From: Rhododendron vialii
Lineage: Eukaryota > Streptophyta > Magnoliopsida > Ericales > Ericaceae
Assembly: GCF_030253575.1 (NCBI RefSeq)
Contig: NC_080561.1
Coordinates: 27,587,564-27,651,563, forward strand
Length of the DNA stretch: 64,000 nt
Direction of reading: 5' to 3'
In this document: positions 1 through 10,033 of the stretch, piece after piece
Layout: every line of letters begins with the position of its first letter
Position numbering within the stretch: the first letter of the stretch is position 1
Made by a program: the position numbers and the translations under genes
Notes under the pieces: model-generated
Seen by the model: only the letters and a program-made list of their open reading frames with translations
Told to the model about the DNA's origin: nothing
Databases searched by the model: none

Positions 1-204
1 TCATAATCACGTTTCTGTTCTATAGGATTGCAAGCGAAAGAGTTTGTTTTTTTTTCCTTTGATAAAACGGTGCCGTGTGTGAGTATGGGTTGGGGCTGCT
101 GCCCATGGTGGGCAGCAGGGCCCCCGCGTCCCCGTTTGAATAGGTGAAAATATTTTATTAATCTGATCATTTTATTTTAAATGGTCATAATTAACATAAA
201 TGAT

Positions 205-537
205 ATTGGTACCGACCTCCCCGGTACCGAAATCGTACCACCGGCCGCCGGTGGGCCGTCTCCGGCCACCGGATAGCCGATCCGAGCCGTCCAAAAATTT
301 AAATAAAAAAAAACGAGGGGGCCCACGCGGGAATCAACGCGAATATACATATATACACGAAAAAAGGGTGCTCGGATCAAGCACCTTACACACCTCGGAT
401 GCCGTTGATTCCCGCGTGGGCCCCCTCGTTTTTTTTTTTAAAAATTTTTGGACGGCTCGGATCGGCCGTCCGGTGGCCGGAGACGGCCCACTGGCGGCCG
501 GCGGTACGATTTCGGTACCGGGGAGGTCGGTACATAT
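205..537. repeat. Hairpin MITE HP1, GC-rich terminal arms
   Basis: Nearly perfect inverted repeat. The left arm starts gtaccgacctccccggtacc and the right arm ends with its complement. Each arm is about 120-150 bp, with a short AT-rich loop near 345-365. It splits the PG element around it, so it inserted later. Relatives are at 3413-3545 (half), 3905-4345 and 55797-56176. ORFs crossing it only reflect its GC-rich arms. Confidence 0.8.
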
Positions 538-939
538 AGCACTACTCCATAATTAAATTTTGACTCTAGGGCTCTCATTTTTTAACCCTAAGAGATATTT
601 GATTCTACGATTTTCTTAGGGTTAATCAACGAGAGCGCCATATTCAAAATTTAATTATGACAATTTAAGATAAAATAATCAGAAAACTAAAACTTTTCCA
701 CTGGTTCAAACGGATTGAAATTTGGAACACTTAATTTTTCAAACTCTTTATACATTTTAAACTACCACAAAAATATAGTTTTTCTGTTTTACATTATTTC
801 ACCATCGATATTAGGCTCGTTTGATAGGTTTCGTTGAGTAGATTTCAAAAATATATAATTTATTTAAAAAAAACAGGTGAAAAAAAATTATTAGCATTTA
901 CAGTTTTATAAAAAAATAAAATAAGAGTGAGAGAATGCG

Positions 940-1041
940 GGAAGAGAGAGAGAGAGAGAGAGCATGGGTAAAACGGTAAAATCGGCTGGGCCGGTGTCAG
1001 ACCCCCCCGACACGGGGGGGGGGGGGGGGGGGGGGGGGGGG
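940..1041. repeat. GA microsatellite and poly-G run
   Basis: (GA)n at about 942-961, then a G run at about 1013-1041, inside the terminus of PG copy 1. Length of such runs is unreliable in assemblies. Confidence 0.85.
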
Positions 1042-1066
1042 CAATTAATAGCTCTCTTGTGTGTTT

Positions 1067-1416
1067 GTGTTGTGAGCTCTATGTTGTGAGAGAGGGAGAG
1101 AGAGAGAGGGAGAGAGACAGAGTAAAACGTGGCCATTTGTGGTTCACATGCAACAAAAATGGCGAAAAGACAAAAAACCCAGCCCCAAAAGTGTGTACTG
1201 TTTCCAATTGGGGGGGTAAATGTGTTCGAAATTGAAGTGTGTCTGTGTTGTGAGCTCTATGTTGTGAGAGAGGGAGAGAGAGAGAGAGTGAAGAGACAGA
1301 GTAAAACGTGGCCATTTGTGGTTCACATGCAACAGAAAGGGTGAAAAGACAAAAAACCCAGCCCCAAAAGTGTGTACTATTTCCAATTGGGGGGGGTAAA
1401 TGTGTTTGAAATTGAA
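1067..1416. repeat. 177-bp tandem duplication
   Basis: Two direct copies, 1067-1243 and 1244-1416. Each starts tgtgttgtgagctctatgtt, contains a GA tract, the phrase aaaacgtggccatttgtggt, and ends with ccaattggggggg and a tgtgtt(c/t)gaaattgaa tail. The copies differ mainly in GA length and a few substitutions. Non-coding. Confidence 0.85.
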
Positions 1417-1439
1417 ATTAGGCCATCCGAAAATCCGGC

Positions 1440-3413
1440 TCTTTTTATTTTATTTTTTTTTCCAATCGATAATGGTAGTTTTATTAATGCAAAGATGAAG
1501 CATCAAAAGTAGCTTCCCTATGAACCCAACTCAGAAAATTCCCTTGCCAAGTTAACGGGGAATCTAAAGATAGGGCATATTTGGCTATAGCATTAGCCAC
1601 CCTATTACCGTTACGGGGAACAAATTGAAAAGAACAAGACGAAAAACGACAAAGAAATGATAAAGTATCCTCAACAATAACTTCCAGGCATGCTTTAATT
1701 TGACTCTTGCGTTGCAACATATTGATCACTGCTTGTGCATCACCCTCCACCACATAGGATTTTCCAGTCAAGCAAATAGAACAATCCAATGCCATCCGAA
1801 ATCCCTCGGCCTCCACAGTTTCTGCAGATGATCTGTTTGGAATTGGCACAGCCATAGCACCCAACAATCTTCCTTCATGGTCACGAATTACCACTCCCAC
1901 ACCTCCTTTGCGCGTCCTATCGGCGAAGGCCCCATCCACATTAATCTTCATGAAGCCAGGTTCCGGTGGTTTCCAAAGACACCTGTTTATCGATTCATCC
2001 TTTTGTAGCTTCTGATGTCCATTCTCCGTAGCCTGTAGAAATAGATTGAACTCTGCTACCGCCTCTTCCAAAATCCTTGTTTCCAGCTTCCAAACAGTCT
2101 TGAAAACCCACTGATTCCTAGCTGTCCAAATATGCCAACCAATAATTGCAAATAAGCCCAAAGCTTCCCGTCTCGATCCACCAAAGGTCATATTTCCTAC
2201 CCTTTTCCATATGTCCCGTATCTGCGCATTGACCATTACCTCAGGTCGTAGCCGAAAAGGAGACAACACCCAAACTTTTGAGGCTCTATCACAGTTAAGT
2301 AGCATATGAGAAGGTGTTTCCTCTGCCATTCCACAAAGAGAACAGATCGGATCAACTGGCAGATGACGTTGTGTTAAGGCCCTAGTAACTGGAACAATAT
2401 CATGCAAACATCGCCATAAGAACATCTTAATCTTTGCCGATGCCCGCATATGCCATACCTTTTTCCATATATCGGCATCCTCTTCCACACCACTGATTTG
2501 GCCACTGCACCGTGTTGCCCTTCTCAGCTGTACATGATCTTTTGCTATAACATACGCTGATTTCACTGTAAACTGTCCGGAACTGGTACCTTTCCAAATA
2601 TACTTATCCGCGAGTCCTGTAGTACTCAGGGGTACACTTAGAATCAGCTCAACATCTCTTTGCACAAAGACCTCCTCCACCACTTGCTTATTCCATACCA
2701 TTCTGCTCTGGTCCACCAAGTCGCCAACAAAACTCCAATTATTAATGCTCGGTTTTGGCGTCAGAATTTTGGGGTAGTTTGCGTCGGGGAGCCATGGGTC
2801 CTCCCAAATTTTTGCCTTATTGCCAGCGCCAATCCTCCACTGCCAGCCCTTTTCAATAACCTCTTTACTTGCTAGAATGCTCTGCCATGCCCAAGATGAT
2901 GACTGTTTCGGTTGAGCCTCCAAGAAAGAAGTTTGTGGGAAGTATTTTGCCTTAAAAACTTTGAAAAATAGTGAATCCTCCCCAACCATAAGTCTCCACC
3001 CCTGTTTGGCTAACATGGCTAGATTGAAAGCTTCTAAGTCTCTGAATCCCAGTCCTCCCATCCCCTTTACTTGCGTCATTCTATCCCAGCTCATCTAGTG
3101 AATTTTCCTTGCTTCATCAGTCCCACTCCAGAAAAATTTTGCAATCGCAGAGTTTAACATCTTACACAAGCTGATAGGCAGTTTCACACATGCCATGGCA
3201 TAGATTGGTAAGGCTAACAGTACATGTTTTGCCAAGACCTCTCTACCCGCATGGTTAGTGAAGCTACCATCCCAACTTTTGATCTTGCGCAATGTGCAAT
3301 CTTTAAGGTACATCAAAGCATCCTTTTTTGAACGCCCAATGATATAGGGTAACCCCAAGTACTTCCCTGCTTCAGGACTATTGCTAAACCCCAGCATCTG
3401 CTTGCACTCCAAA
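1440..3413 (-). mobile_element. LINE (L1-like), 5'-truncated, 3' part
   Basis: The element reads on the minus strand. Its 3' end is marked by the T-rich stretch at 1440-1463 on the plus strand (an A-rich tail on its own strand). It keeps only the C-terminal part of the reverse transcriptase, the zinc-binding domain and an RNase H domain, so the 5' part including the endonuclease and catalytic RT core is missing. The 5' junction at about 3413 runs directly into half of a hairpin MITE. No clear target duplication was found. Confidence 0.85.
1484..3412 (-). pseudogene. LINE reverse transcriptase C-terminus, zf-RVT and RNase H
   Basis: One reading frame runs the full length, broken by a single in-frame TAG at 3095-3097, where relatives usually have Trp (context ARKIH-stop-MSWDRMT). 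The first part (GKYLGLPYIIGRSKK, NHAGREVLAKHVLLALPIYA) is the segment after the RT palm in plant L1 elements. From about residue 205 of the downstream part comes the zf-RVT module, with C-S-L-C, H and C ligands. From about 380 to 506 is an RNase H fold with the acidic residues in NVDGAF, AEGFRMALD and VEGDAQ. Apart from the stop and truncation the frame is open, so insertion was fairly recent. Not a host gene. Confidence 0.88.
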
Positions 3414-3545
3414 CGTTGATTCCCGCGTTAGGCCCCTCGGTTTTTTTTAAAAAAATTTTTGGACGGCTCGGATCGGCCGTCCGGTGGCCGGAGACGGCCG
3501 CGCGTGACGGTCGGTACCGTTTCCTTTCACTATTCATCGGTCCAA
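3413..3545. repeat. Half of an HP-type hairpin MITE
   Basis: One arm only: aacgttgattcccgcg, an AT spacer, then ggacggctcggatcggccgt and ggtggccggagacggcc, ending near ggtcggtaccg. It matches the right arm of HP1. The other arm is not found on the far side of the LINE, so the LINE junction either removed it or joined to it. Confidence 0.75.
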
Positions 3546-3904
3546 ATAGCACCACTCGACTGCGCTGGCGCCCAAAAATCTCAGCCCAATAAATGACCTT
3601 TGGGGCCCTGGGTCATTCTGAAATGGGTCCTTATTTCAAAAGGGGTAAATTCCAACATGGTAGGTGAGGTTGAACTTGCATGGAAACTTGTACAGTATAT
3701 AGTTCCACCGGAATGTGTTGCTTTTCTCCTTGCTTTCCACTTTTAGGCTCTGTTTGAAACAGAGAGAAGAAAATAATAATTTTAAATTTTGTACATAGTA
3801 AATTTTTTCTTCCATTTTATTTTATTTTCCTTTCCATTCCGTAGGTTCCAAAAGTTTGCAACTATGGGTCCACTACATGTTCAAAAAAAAGAAAAACTAT
3901 GCGT

Positions 3905-4345
3905 CCACTATGAAAACAGAAAGTCTACGGCCACCGAAGGCAAAATGCGGTGGCCGGCCACCGCACGCCGTGACGGCCCACTTCGGGCTTCGTACGGACG
4001 ATCTGAGCCGTTCAATAATTTAAAAAAAAAAATCGAGTGGGTCACGCTAGAAATCAGCTCAATCCGATATGTGTAGGTGCTCGGATCAAGTTTTTCATCT
4101 TTGGAAAATCGGAAAACCAATCTTTCCATTTTTTTCGATTTTCCAAAGATGAGAAGCTTGATCCGAGCACCTACACATATCGGATCGAGCTGATTTCTCG
4201 CTTAAACCCACTCGGTTTTTTAAAAAAAAATTATTGAACGGATCGGATCGTCCGTGCGAGGCCCGGAGTGGGCCCCAAATGACATGCAGTGGCCGGCCAC
4301 CGCATTTTGCCTGCGGTGGCTGTAGTCTTTCTGCTATGAAAAAAC
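3905..4345. repeat. Hairpin MITE HP2
   Basis: Inverted repeat with ends agaaagtctacggccaccg and its imperfect complement, GC-rich arms (gcggtggccggccaccgc), and a central stem aatcagctcaatccgatatg ... ggtgctcggatcaag read in both directions around about 4110. The central stem is shared with the hairpin at 15690-16045. Confidence 0.8.
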
Positions 4346-4488
4346 TTGTCTTCATTGCTGCCAAGTGTTGAACATTACTGTCTCAAGTTTACTTTCATTT
4401 CAACTTCACACTAAAGATAAGGAGCAGAGCTCCAATCACAATCTGGGAATCGTAGTCCCCTTTCTACAGTACTCTTCCCAAGAAAAGG

Positions 4489-4491
<3 letters not shown>

Positions 4492-4531
<40 letters not shown>
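4492..4531 (+). repeat. (GA)n abutting the NLR start codon
   Basis: About 20 GA units run directly into the ATG of the resistance gene. They form the end of its presumed 5' UTR. GAGA tracts in leaders are common in plants; any regulatory role here is inference. Confidence 0.85.
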
Positions 4532-4535
<4 letters not shown>

Positions 4536-5815
4536 GGAAATAGGTGCAGGCAGTTTGATGATGAAGAACTTGAAGGAGCTGATAAACAGCAGGAGAGATT
4601 TGATTCTAGAAGTCGAAAATCAAATCAACTGTCTTTATGAGGATCTTCGAATGCTGAGTAACTTCCTCAAGGATTTGCAGGAGAAGGGGCACGAAGCAGT
4701 GAAAAATCTACGGTCAAGAATTAGAGATGTGGAATATGAGGCAGAAAACATCCTCGACTTGTTCGTAGTTAATGCTGCCTCAAAGAAGCAGGAGCAGAAG
4801 AAGAAGAAGAATGTAATGACGAAACTGAAGACGATGATGATGAATACGAAGAAGAAGGATGTGTTAGATCTTGCACATGTTAAACAAGAAATAGAAGCCA
4901 TCAAACAAGAGGTGATGGAAATCTACAGAAAAAGAGTTGACGAAATGGCGGCCACAGAGGTTGGAACTTCTTCCATTGGAGAGTCGTCGATAGCAAATAC
5001 CCATACGTCGGAGGATGAAATAACAGTGGGCGTCAAGGAAGACGTAGAGATCACAAGAGACCAACTTACATCAATAGCAAATACCCAGATATTGGCGGAT
5101 GAAATAATAGTAGGCTTTGAGGAAGAGTTAACGAGAATAAAAGACCAGCTTACCGGAGGATCAAAGCGGCTACAGGTTGTTTCGATAGTTGGGATGGCTG
5201 GACTAGGCAAGACTACTTTGGCTAGAAAAGTTTACAATGATCCTCTGGTGTTATACCACTTCTATAGTTGTGCTTGGCTATTTGTTTCTCAAGAGTACCG
5301 AAAGAGGGAGTTGTTGCATAGGCTTTTAAGTTCAGTTATGCAGCATACGGATGGCATTGATCAAATGAGCGAGGAGGAATTGGCTCAACAATTTTACAAA
5401 AGCTTGAAGGGAAGAAGATATTTGATTGTGATGGATGACATATGGGATGTTAGGGCCTGGTTCGATTTCAAAACTTGTTTCCCAAATGACAACAGCGGAA
5501 TTAGAATTTTGTTGACAAGTAGGAATGGGCACGTAGCATTGCTTGCCAAACCCAATTGTCCTCCTCTTTCTCTGCATTTTTTAACCGATGATGAGAGTTG
5601 GGATCTAATCCAACGGAAGGTAGGAAACTTGCCCTCCACAGCTCATGCTGGTAGGAAAGAAAATAGCCAACAAGTGTCGGGGACTACCACTGGCGATCGT
5701 TTTGGTAGCTGGGATTCTTACAAACGAAGAGAAGAGTCAAGAACGATGGAAGCAAGTAGGGGAAACTTTGTATTCACATGTGGCTGCCGGTCCGCTACAA
5801 TGGACGAAGACACTG

Positions 5816-5849
<34 letters not shown>

Positions 5850-7366
5850 GACAGTGCTTTCTCTATTTTGCAATATTTCCAGAGGACTTCCAAGTGCCTG
5901 TATGGAAATTGATTGGGTTGTGGGCGGCCGAGGGATTTATAAGAAAGACGGGAAAAAACCTTGGAGGACGTAGCAGAGGAATACTTGACAGATTTAATCG
6001 GTAGAAGTCTCATATTAGTTTCTCAAACAAGATATGATGATGGAGTCAAAGCCTGTGGTATCCATGATTCTATGCGCGATTTTTGCATCAAACAAGCTGA
6101 GAAAGAGGGTTTTCTCCACCATTATTCACACGGGGATCAGGTTTTCTCTTCTTCTAATTCAGAGTATCTAAGCATTGACGATTCACTAGATGTATGGACG
6201 ACGTCTTCTATATTCATTTTTTCCCCTAACACCCAGACTTTTGCTAGCTTCAACTCTCGATGCACTTGTTCGCAACTCCCTTATGGTAGTCAATCATGCT
6301 ACGAACTTCTTAAGGTTCTTGATGCAAGTTTCCGAATTATTAGGAGTTACCCCAATGACATAGGAAAGCTAGTTAGCTTGAGGTACTTAGCAATCGGTAC
6401 CCTACTTGTGCACTCAGAAACACGCGTCCCAACTTCAATATCTAATCTCCGGCATTTAGAATCCCTTATTATTGATGCACGATCGTCTGTGATATTACCT
6501 CATTGTATTAGAAAGATGGTGAAGTTGAGGCATATTCGCATTACTGGACACGGGACACTTCAAATTGAAGGGCAAGATCCCTATGCTCCTTATCCATTCT
6601 CGATGGATGACCTACAAACTCTCTCATGGGTAGATCCATGGTCTTGTGGCGATTTCTTGGCTGGGACCCCCAATCTCAGGAAGCTGGGGTTTCGGGGACG
6701 TATTGCGAAGGAACATGTTGTAAACCACCTTCAAGAGCTGAAGTTTCCCGATATAGACTTTCTAAACCACCTTCAAGAGTTGAAGTTGTTTAATACATGC
6801 TTTTCAAAATCTGGCGGGTGGTCAGCGAATCTAGGAGGAATTAGGTTCTCCGCAAATCTTAAGAAGCTAACTCTGGGACCTTTCTGAATTGGGATGAGAT
6901 GTGCACCCTCGGAAAGTCGGTACCCAAGCTTGAGGTTCTCAAACTATTGCAAGATGCCTGCAAAGGACCAGTTTGGGAAACATGTGGGGATTTCCCTCAA
7001 CTCAAATGCTTAAAATTCGAATCTCTTGACGTTGGGCGGTGGAATGCCTCCGCTATGCATTTTCCCCGGCTTCAGCGAATATCGCTGGTTGGATGTTACT
7101 GGCTCGAAAGCATCCCTTCCGAAATGGGGGATATACCCACGTTAGAGATGATCGAGGTGCACTTGTGCAACCTTTCTCTGGCCAATTCCGCCAGGGAAAT
7201 TAAGGAAGAGCAAGAAAGCATGGGAAACACTTCTCTGCAGGTTGCGACTCCGGTTATTTGTAGAACTACTGGTGACGTTGAAGTAAGTACAGTAGTATTT
7301 CGGTTTCGTGCATTTTGTACAGTCAATATTACTACTACCTTTGCTTTCTGTCCATTGTTATGTTGA
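4531..7366 (+). pseudogene. CC-NB-ARC-LRR resistance gene, R1-like, three frameshifts
   Basis: Encodes a coiled-coil NLR immune receptor, which would sense pathogen effectors in the cytoplasm. Residues 1-60 are a coiled coil; RDVEYEAENILD (67-78) is the EDVID-like motif; P-loop GMAGLGKTT is 221-229; kinase-2 YLIVMDDIWD is 297-306. CRGLPLA lies at nt 5675-5695, an MHD-type motif reading IHD at about 6057-6068, and irregular LRRs follow to 7300. The start is the first ATG after the GA tract. The frame slips three times: near 5615-5632 (net +1 or -2), in an A run at 5954-5959 (net +1 or -2), and near 6880 (net -1). No other stop breaks the three aligned frames. It is therefore either freshly broken or intact and misassembled at short runs. 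A donor-like gtaagt at about 7281 suggests a 3' intron. Similar to R1/R1A-R1B late-blight proteins by recalled motif order. Confidence 0.85.
4987..5154 (+). repeat. In-frame tandem duplication in the NLR linker (2 x 28 codons)
   Basis: Nucleotides 4987-5070 and 5071-5154 encode two copies of a 28-residue block (residues 153-180 and 181-208). Copy 1 begins SIANTHTSEDEITVG and copy 2 SIANTQILADEIIVG; both end with DQLT. The block is the segment just before the NB-ARC P-loop, which normally occurs once. Confidence 0.85.
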
Positions 7367-7455
7367 GTTTTGCTGCTCTGCTTCCTAACTTTTCTCAACG
7401 TCGGCATGATTTAACAAATTTTCTTCTTTGAAGGTTCTAATTTACATCCCGATGT

Positions 7456-8360
7456 AGTAGAAGCTGCTTCTGCTTTACATCATGCCTAATTCACGGATGT
7501 TTTTTTTTTGGTACAAAGGATGGCCAAAGGCCAGAAGGACTAGACCGAGAGGAAAAATTACCAGAAGATGGAGTTGACCAAGTCGATTTACCACATCAAT
7601 GGTCTCATGTATCCAAATCACCAATCCATGGTATCCCCGATTTTTACCCATACATGGTACCCATGTTCAAAGCGGACCATGCTGCCCTTCTACGAAGATG
7701 ACTTACTCCTCAAAATCCCTTCCTTCCCCCCTTCTTCTCTCCCTCCGCTGGAACGTAAACTCCTTCCTCCTTCCTCCTTCCTCTCTCTCTAGGGTTTGCC
7801 CCCCTTCGTCTCCTCTGTGCTCCCCATCCTCGCAAGACTTGCCCCAACCCCAACACCTGACCTTGCTCCCAACTTCCATCCCCTAATCGGCTATCTCGTT
7901 CTGCCGGAGACGGTAGCTTGAGTCTGTCAATCGTCCACGCTTCATCAGAATCGATTCCGACTCAATCGTCATCAGGTAAGTTGTATCCCAACTTCATCGC
8001 ATTTCTTAAGTTTGGTCATAAATTGTTCAAAGTTTGGATTCTTGTCCATCGTGATGTGCGAGTTTTTGTTGAATTTGGGGCTTCTCGGAGTGATTTAGAG
8101 TTCAAGCTATAAGCTAATCTCTCCCTTTTCGGAGTTGTAGGATTAGGGTTATCCTTCTCATTTAAAGTCTTTTACCTTTATGCCAAGAAAAATGGAAAAG
8201 TTATTACACTTGAATAGTCGTTCATTGAAGGTTACTAAAATGGGTTTGGAGATTGGTACCCTACGTGTGTCGTGACATAGCAGAAGCTTCCACTTTATAT
8301 CATGCCTGATTCACACATGTAATTTTTTTGGTACATAGGATGCCCAAAGGCCAGAAGGAC
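7456..8360 (+). repeat. ~820-bp segment between two ~85-bp direct repeats
   Basis: 7456-7540 and 8276-8360 are about 80% alike. Both contain 'atcatgcct(a/g)attcac', a T run, 'ggtaca(a/t)agga' and 'ccaaaggccagaaggac'. Each resembles an intron end plus exon start. This fits a tandem duplication, or an insertion, just downstream of the NLR. Confidence 0.6.
7541..8275 (+). other. 5'-UTR-like segment with possible donor site; gene not identified
   Basis: A CT-rich stretch (about 7715-7790) is followed by a GC-richer part ending atcgtcatcag|gtaagttg at about 7976, a strong donor. T-rich intron-like sequence follows. This is the usual look of a plant leader exon and first intron, but no downstream coding exon could be joined to it. 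The short ORFs at 7568-7792 and 7599-7886 show no recognisable protein. Confidence 0.35.
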
Positions 8361-8392
8361 GAAACTGAAATACGCCTCGGGACTCCCATTCC

Positions 8393-8448
8393 TTCACTGT
8401 CCACAGCTACCACAGGAAGCTTCACTGTCCACAGCTACCACAGGAAGA
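8393..8448 (+). repeat. 28-bp tandem duplication
   Basis: The unit cttcactgtccacagctacc + acaggaag occurs twice in a row without change. Non-coding context. Confidence 0.85.
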
Positions 8449-8449
8449 A

Positions 8450-10033
8450 AGTGCATAGTCGAGGTGGGTATAAACTGACCTGAACACCAAAGTTATAAAA
8501 AAAAGCATAGGAAGAAAGTGCTGAGGATTTGCACGTTTTCGCTTCAGCAAGGGAGGCATGAATCGCTTTATTGTTCGTCATTTTCTATTGCGTGATCTTT
8601 TACCATTGCCTATTCCAACCGTTTTGGCAGATTTCATTTTGTTTAAGTAATGTAAACTCCTTATATATTTTTTGCTCCTCTTCTTGTTTTTGTAGTTATC
8701 GTTATTCTTCTTAACCATATGCGCAACATAATACTATGGTGGTTTTTTTTTTCTTTTTTATATTGAACAATATCCCCTAGTTATACTAAGTAATAGGAAA
8801 ATAAAGAACCAAATAAAATACAACAAAACATAACAAAATACAAAGAAAAGCCGTGTGGCACCGGAGACCCATCAGCTAATTTTGTGGAGCGTGATCTTTC
8901 ATGCCTTTGAATTCTTCTTTTCACTTTTGGAAAATCAAAGTTTCGACAAAAACTTGCATGAATCAAAGGGAGTTCCAGACCTAGGTTCCAATAGTGCACC
9001 CCTGCACTACAAGGGTGTAGAGCACAATCCAAGCCGTCACTCTCAGCACCCCTGCAATACAGGGACCCCAAGTTCGATAATATCCCTAGTGAATTTGTAG
9101 TAATTTTATCTGGAATGACAACAGACATATGAAACAATATACTTGGAATCTTCAGAAAATAAATAAGTTATTTGCGTCGGACACATGACACCTAGACCTG
9201 AAAAATGTGGAGAACACTATAGAGTAAAACACGATTGGTACAAATTAAACAGATCATACTTTGGCATATCCTTTTATTTCTAGACAGTTTCAGTTCATTA
9301 TCTCTGTCGTTCATAGAAGTGGTCACATTTGTTCAATCCTTCATTATCTAGTCCTAATTCAGTGTAAGAAAAAGTTGAAAACCTATACAGATAGGTTTAG
9401 AAAACTATTACTCCAACTAGCAATAATATCAGTTAATCGACTTATTTCTCTTACACATAAGTTGAATTTCAAGAGACTAAATTCCATAGATCCAATTTCA
9501 GCAGCAAATAGCCGACTTCCTGTCACAGAAATAACTAGAAAAGAAAAGAAAAGAAAAAAAAGAAGAAGAGGCAAACTCCACTTTTCCTCCTGTGGCTTGG
9601 GCTTGGGCTTGGTACGGATTTCCTACTTGTCATCTCACAACCAGCACGTTGCCCATGCATGGTTTGTCGACCAAAATGTACAATTACATTCGTTAATGGT
9701 TTGTGGACCAAAAGAAATATCTCAGGAGTGAGGAGACTAAAAGAGTTCCTAGATTCTTAAGCCAATACTAGTATTATCAATTTAACACAGGTCCTTGACG
9801 TTTGTTCATATATTTGTCTCTATTTTGTCCAAAATCCAGGTACAGAAGGCAAGAAACTTGGAAACTTTCAAGACATGATCAAGGTATTCACACTACTTTT
9901 ATTCATGTGGAGCAGAGAGCCAGTCTATTTACCAATTCAGCTCAACAACCGAAAGCTTCCTTTGCTGTGTATCAAAATATGAACAGACAAGAAGCAACAT
10001 CAAAAGTATCCCACCAGACTCGACGCTTGTTTG
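8450..10033. other. Intergenic / 3' flank of the TPR gene
   Basis: The tail between the NLR region and the 3' end of the minus-strand TPR gene. It is AT-rich, with a T run near 8741-8757 and a small inverted GC stretch at about 8995-9065 (cacccctgca...tgcaatacagg). The 3' UTR of the TPR gene must lie in its right part, but no poly(A) site is clear. Nothing else supported. Confidence 0.4.

Larger units (their letters stand above)
100..1056. repeat. Foldback element, family PG, copy 1 (interrupted)
   Basis: The segments either side of the hairpin at 205-537 are parts of one larger inverted-repeat element. About 120-190 is the reverse complement of about 640-700 (motif around ttcaaacggattgaaa and taattatgac). 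The right arm runs through a GA tract to a G-rich terminus with a short palindrome (gtgtcag...ccgacac), a G run and 'ggcaattaat'. The same arm occurs at 48990-49600 and 50370-50660, and a related centre at 16990-17350. No coding sequence seen. Superfamily unknown; the exact left end is uncertain. Confidence 0.55.

Noticed and set aside
1-60. 'ctgttctatagga' resembling the start of U3 snoRNA
   Set aside because: Only about 13 bases match; no further U3 boxes follow and no U-snRNA promoter elements precede it.
9261-9731. 156-codon plus-strand ORF downstream of the TPR gene
   Set aside because: Basic, low-complexity middle and no recognisable domain; probably the antisense of 3' flanking sequence.
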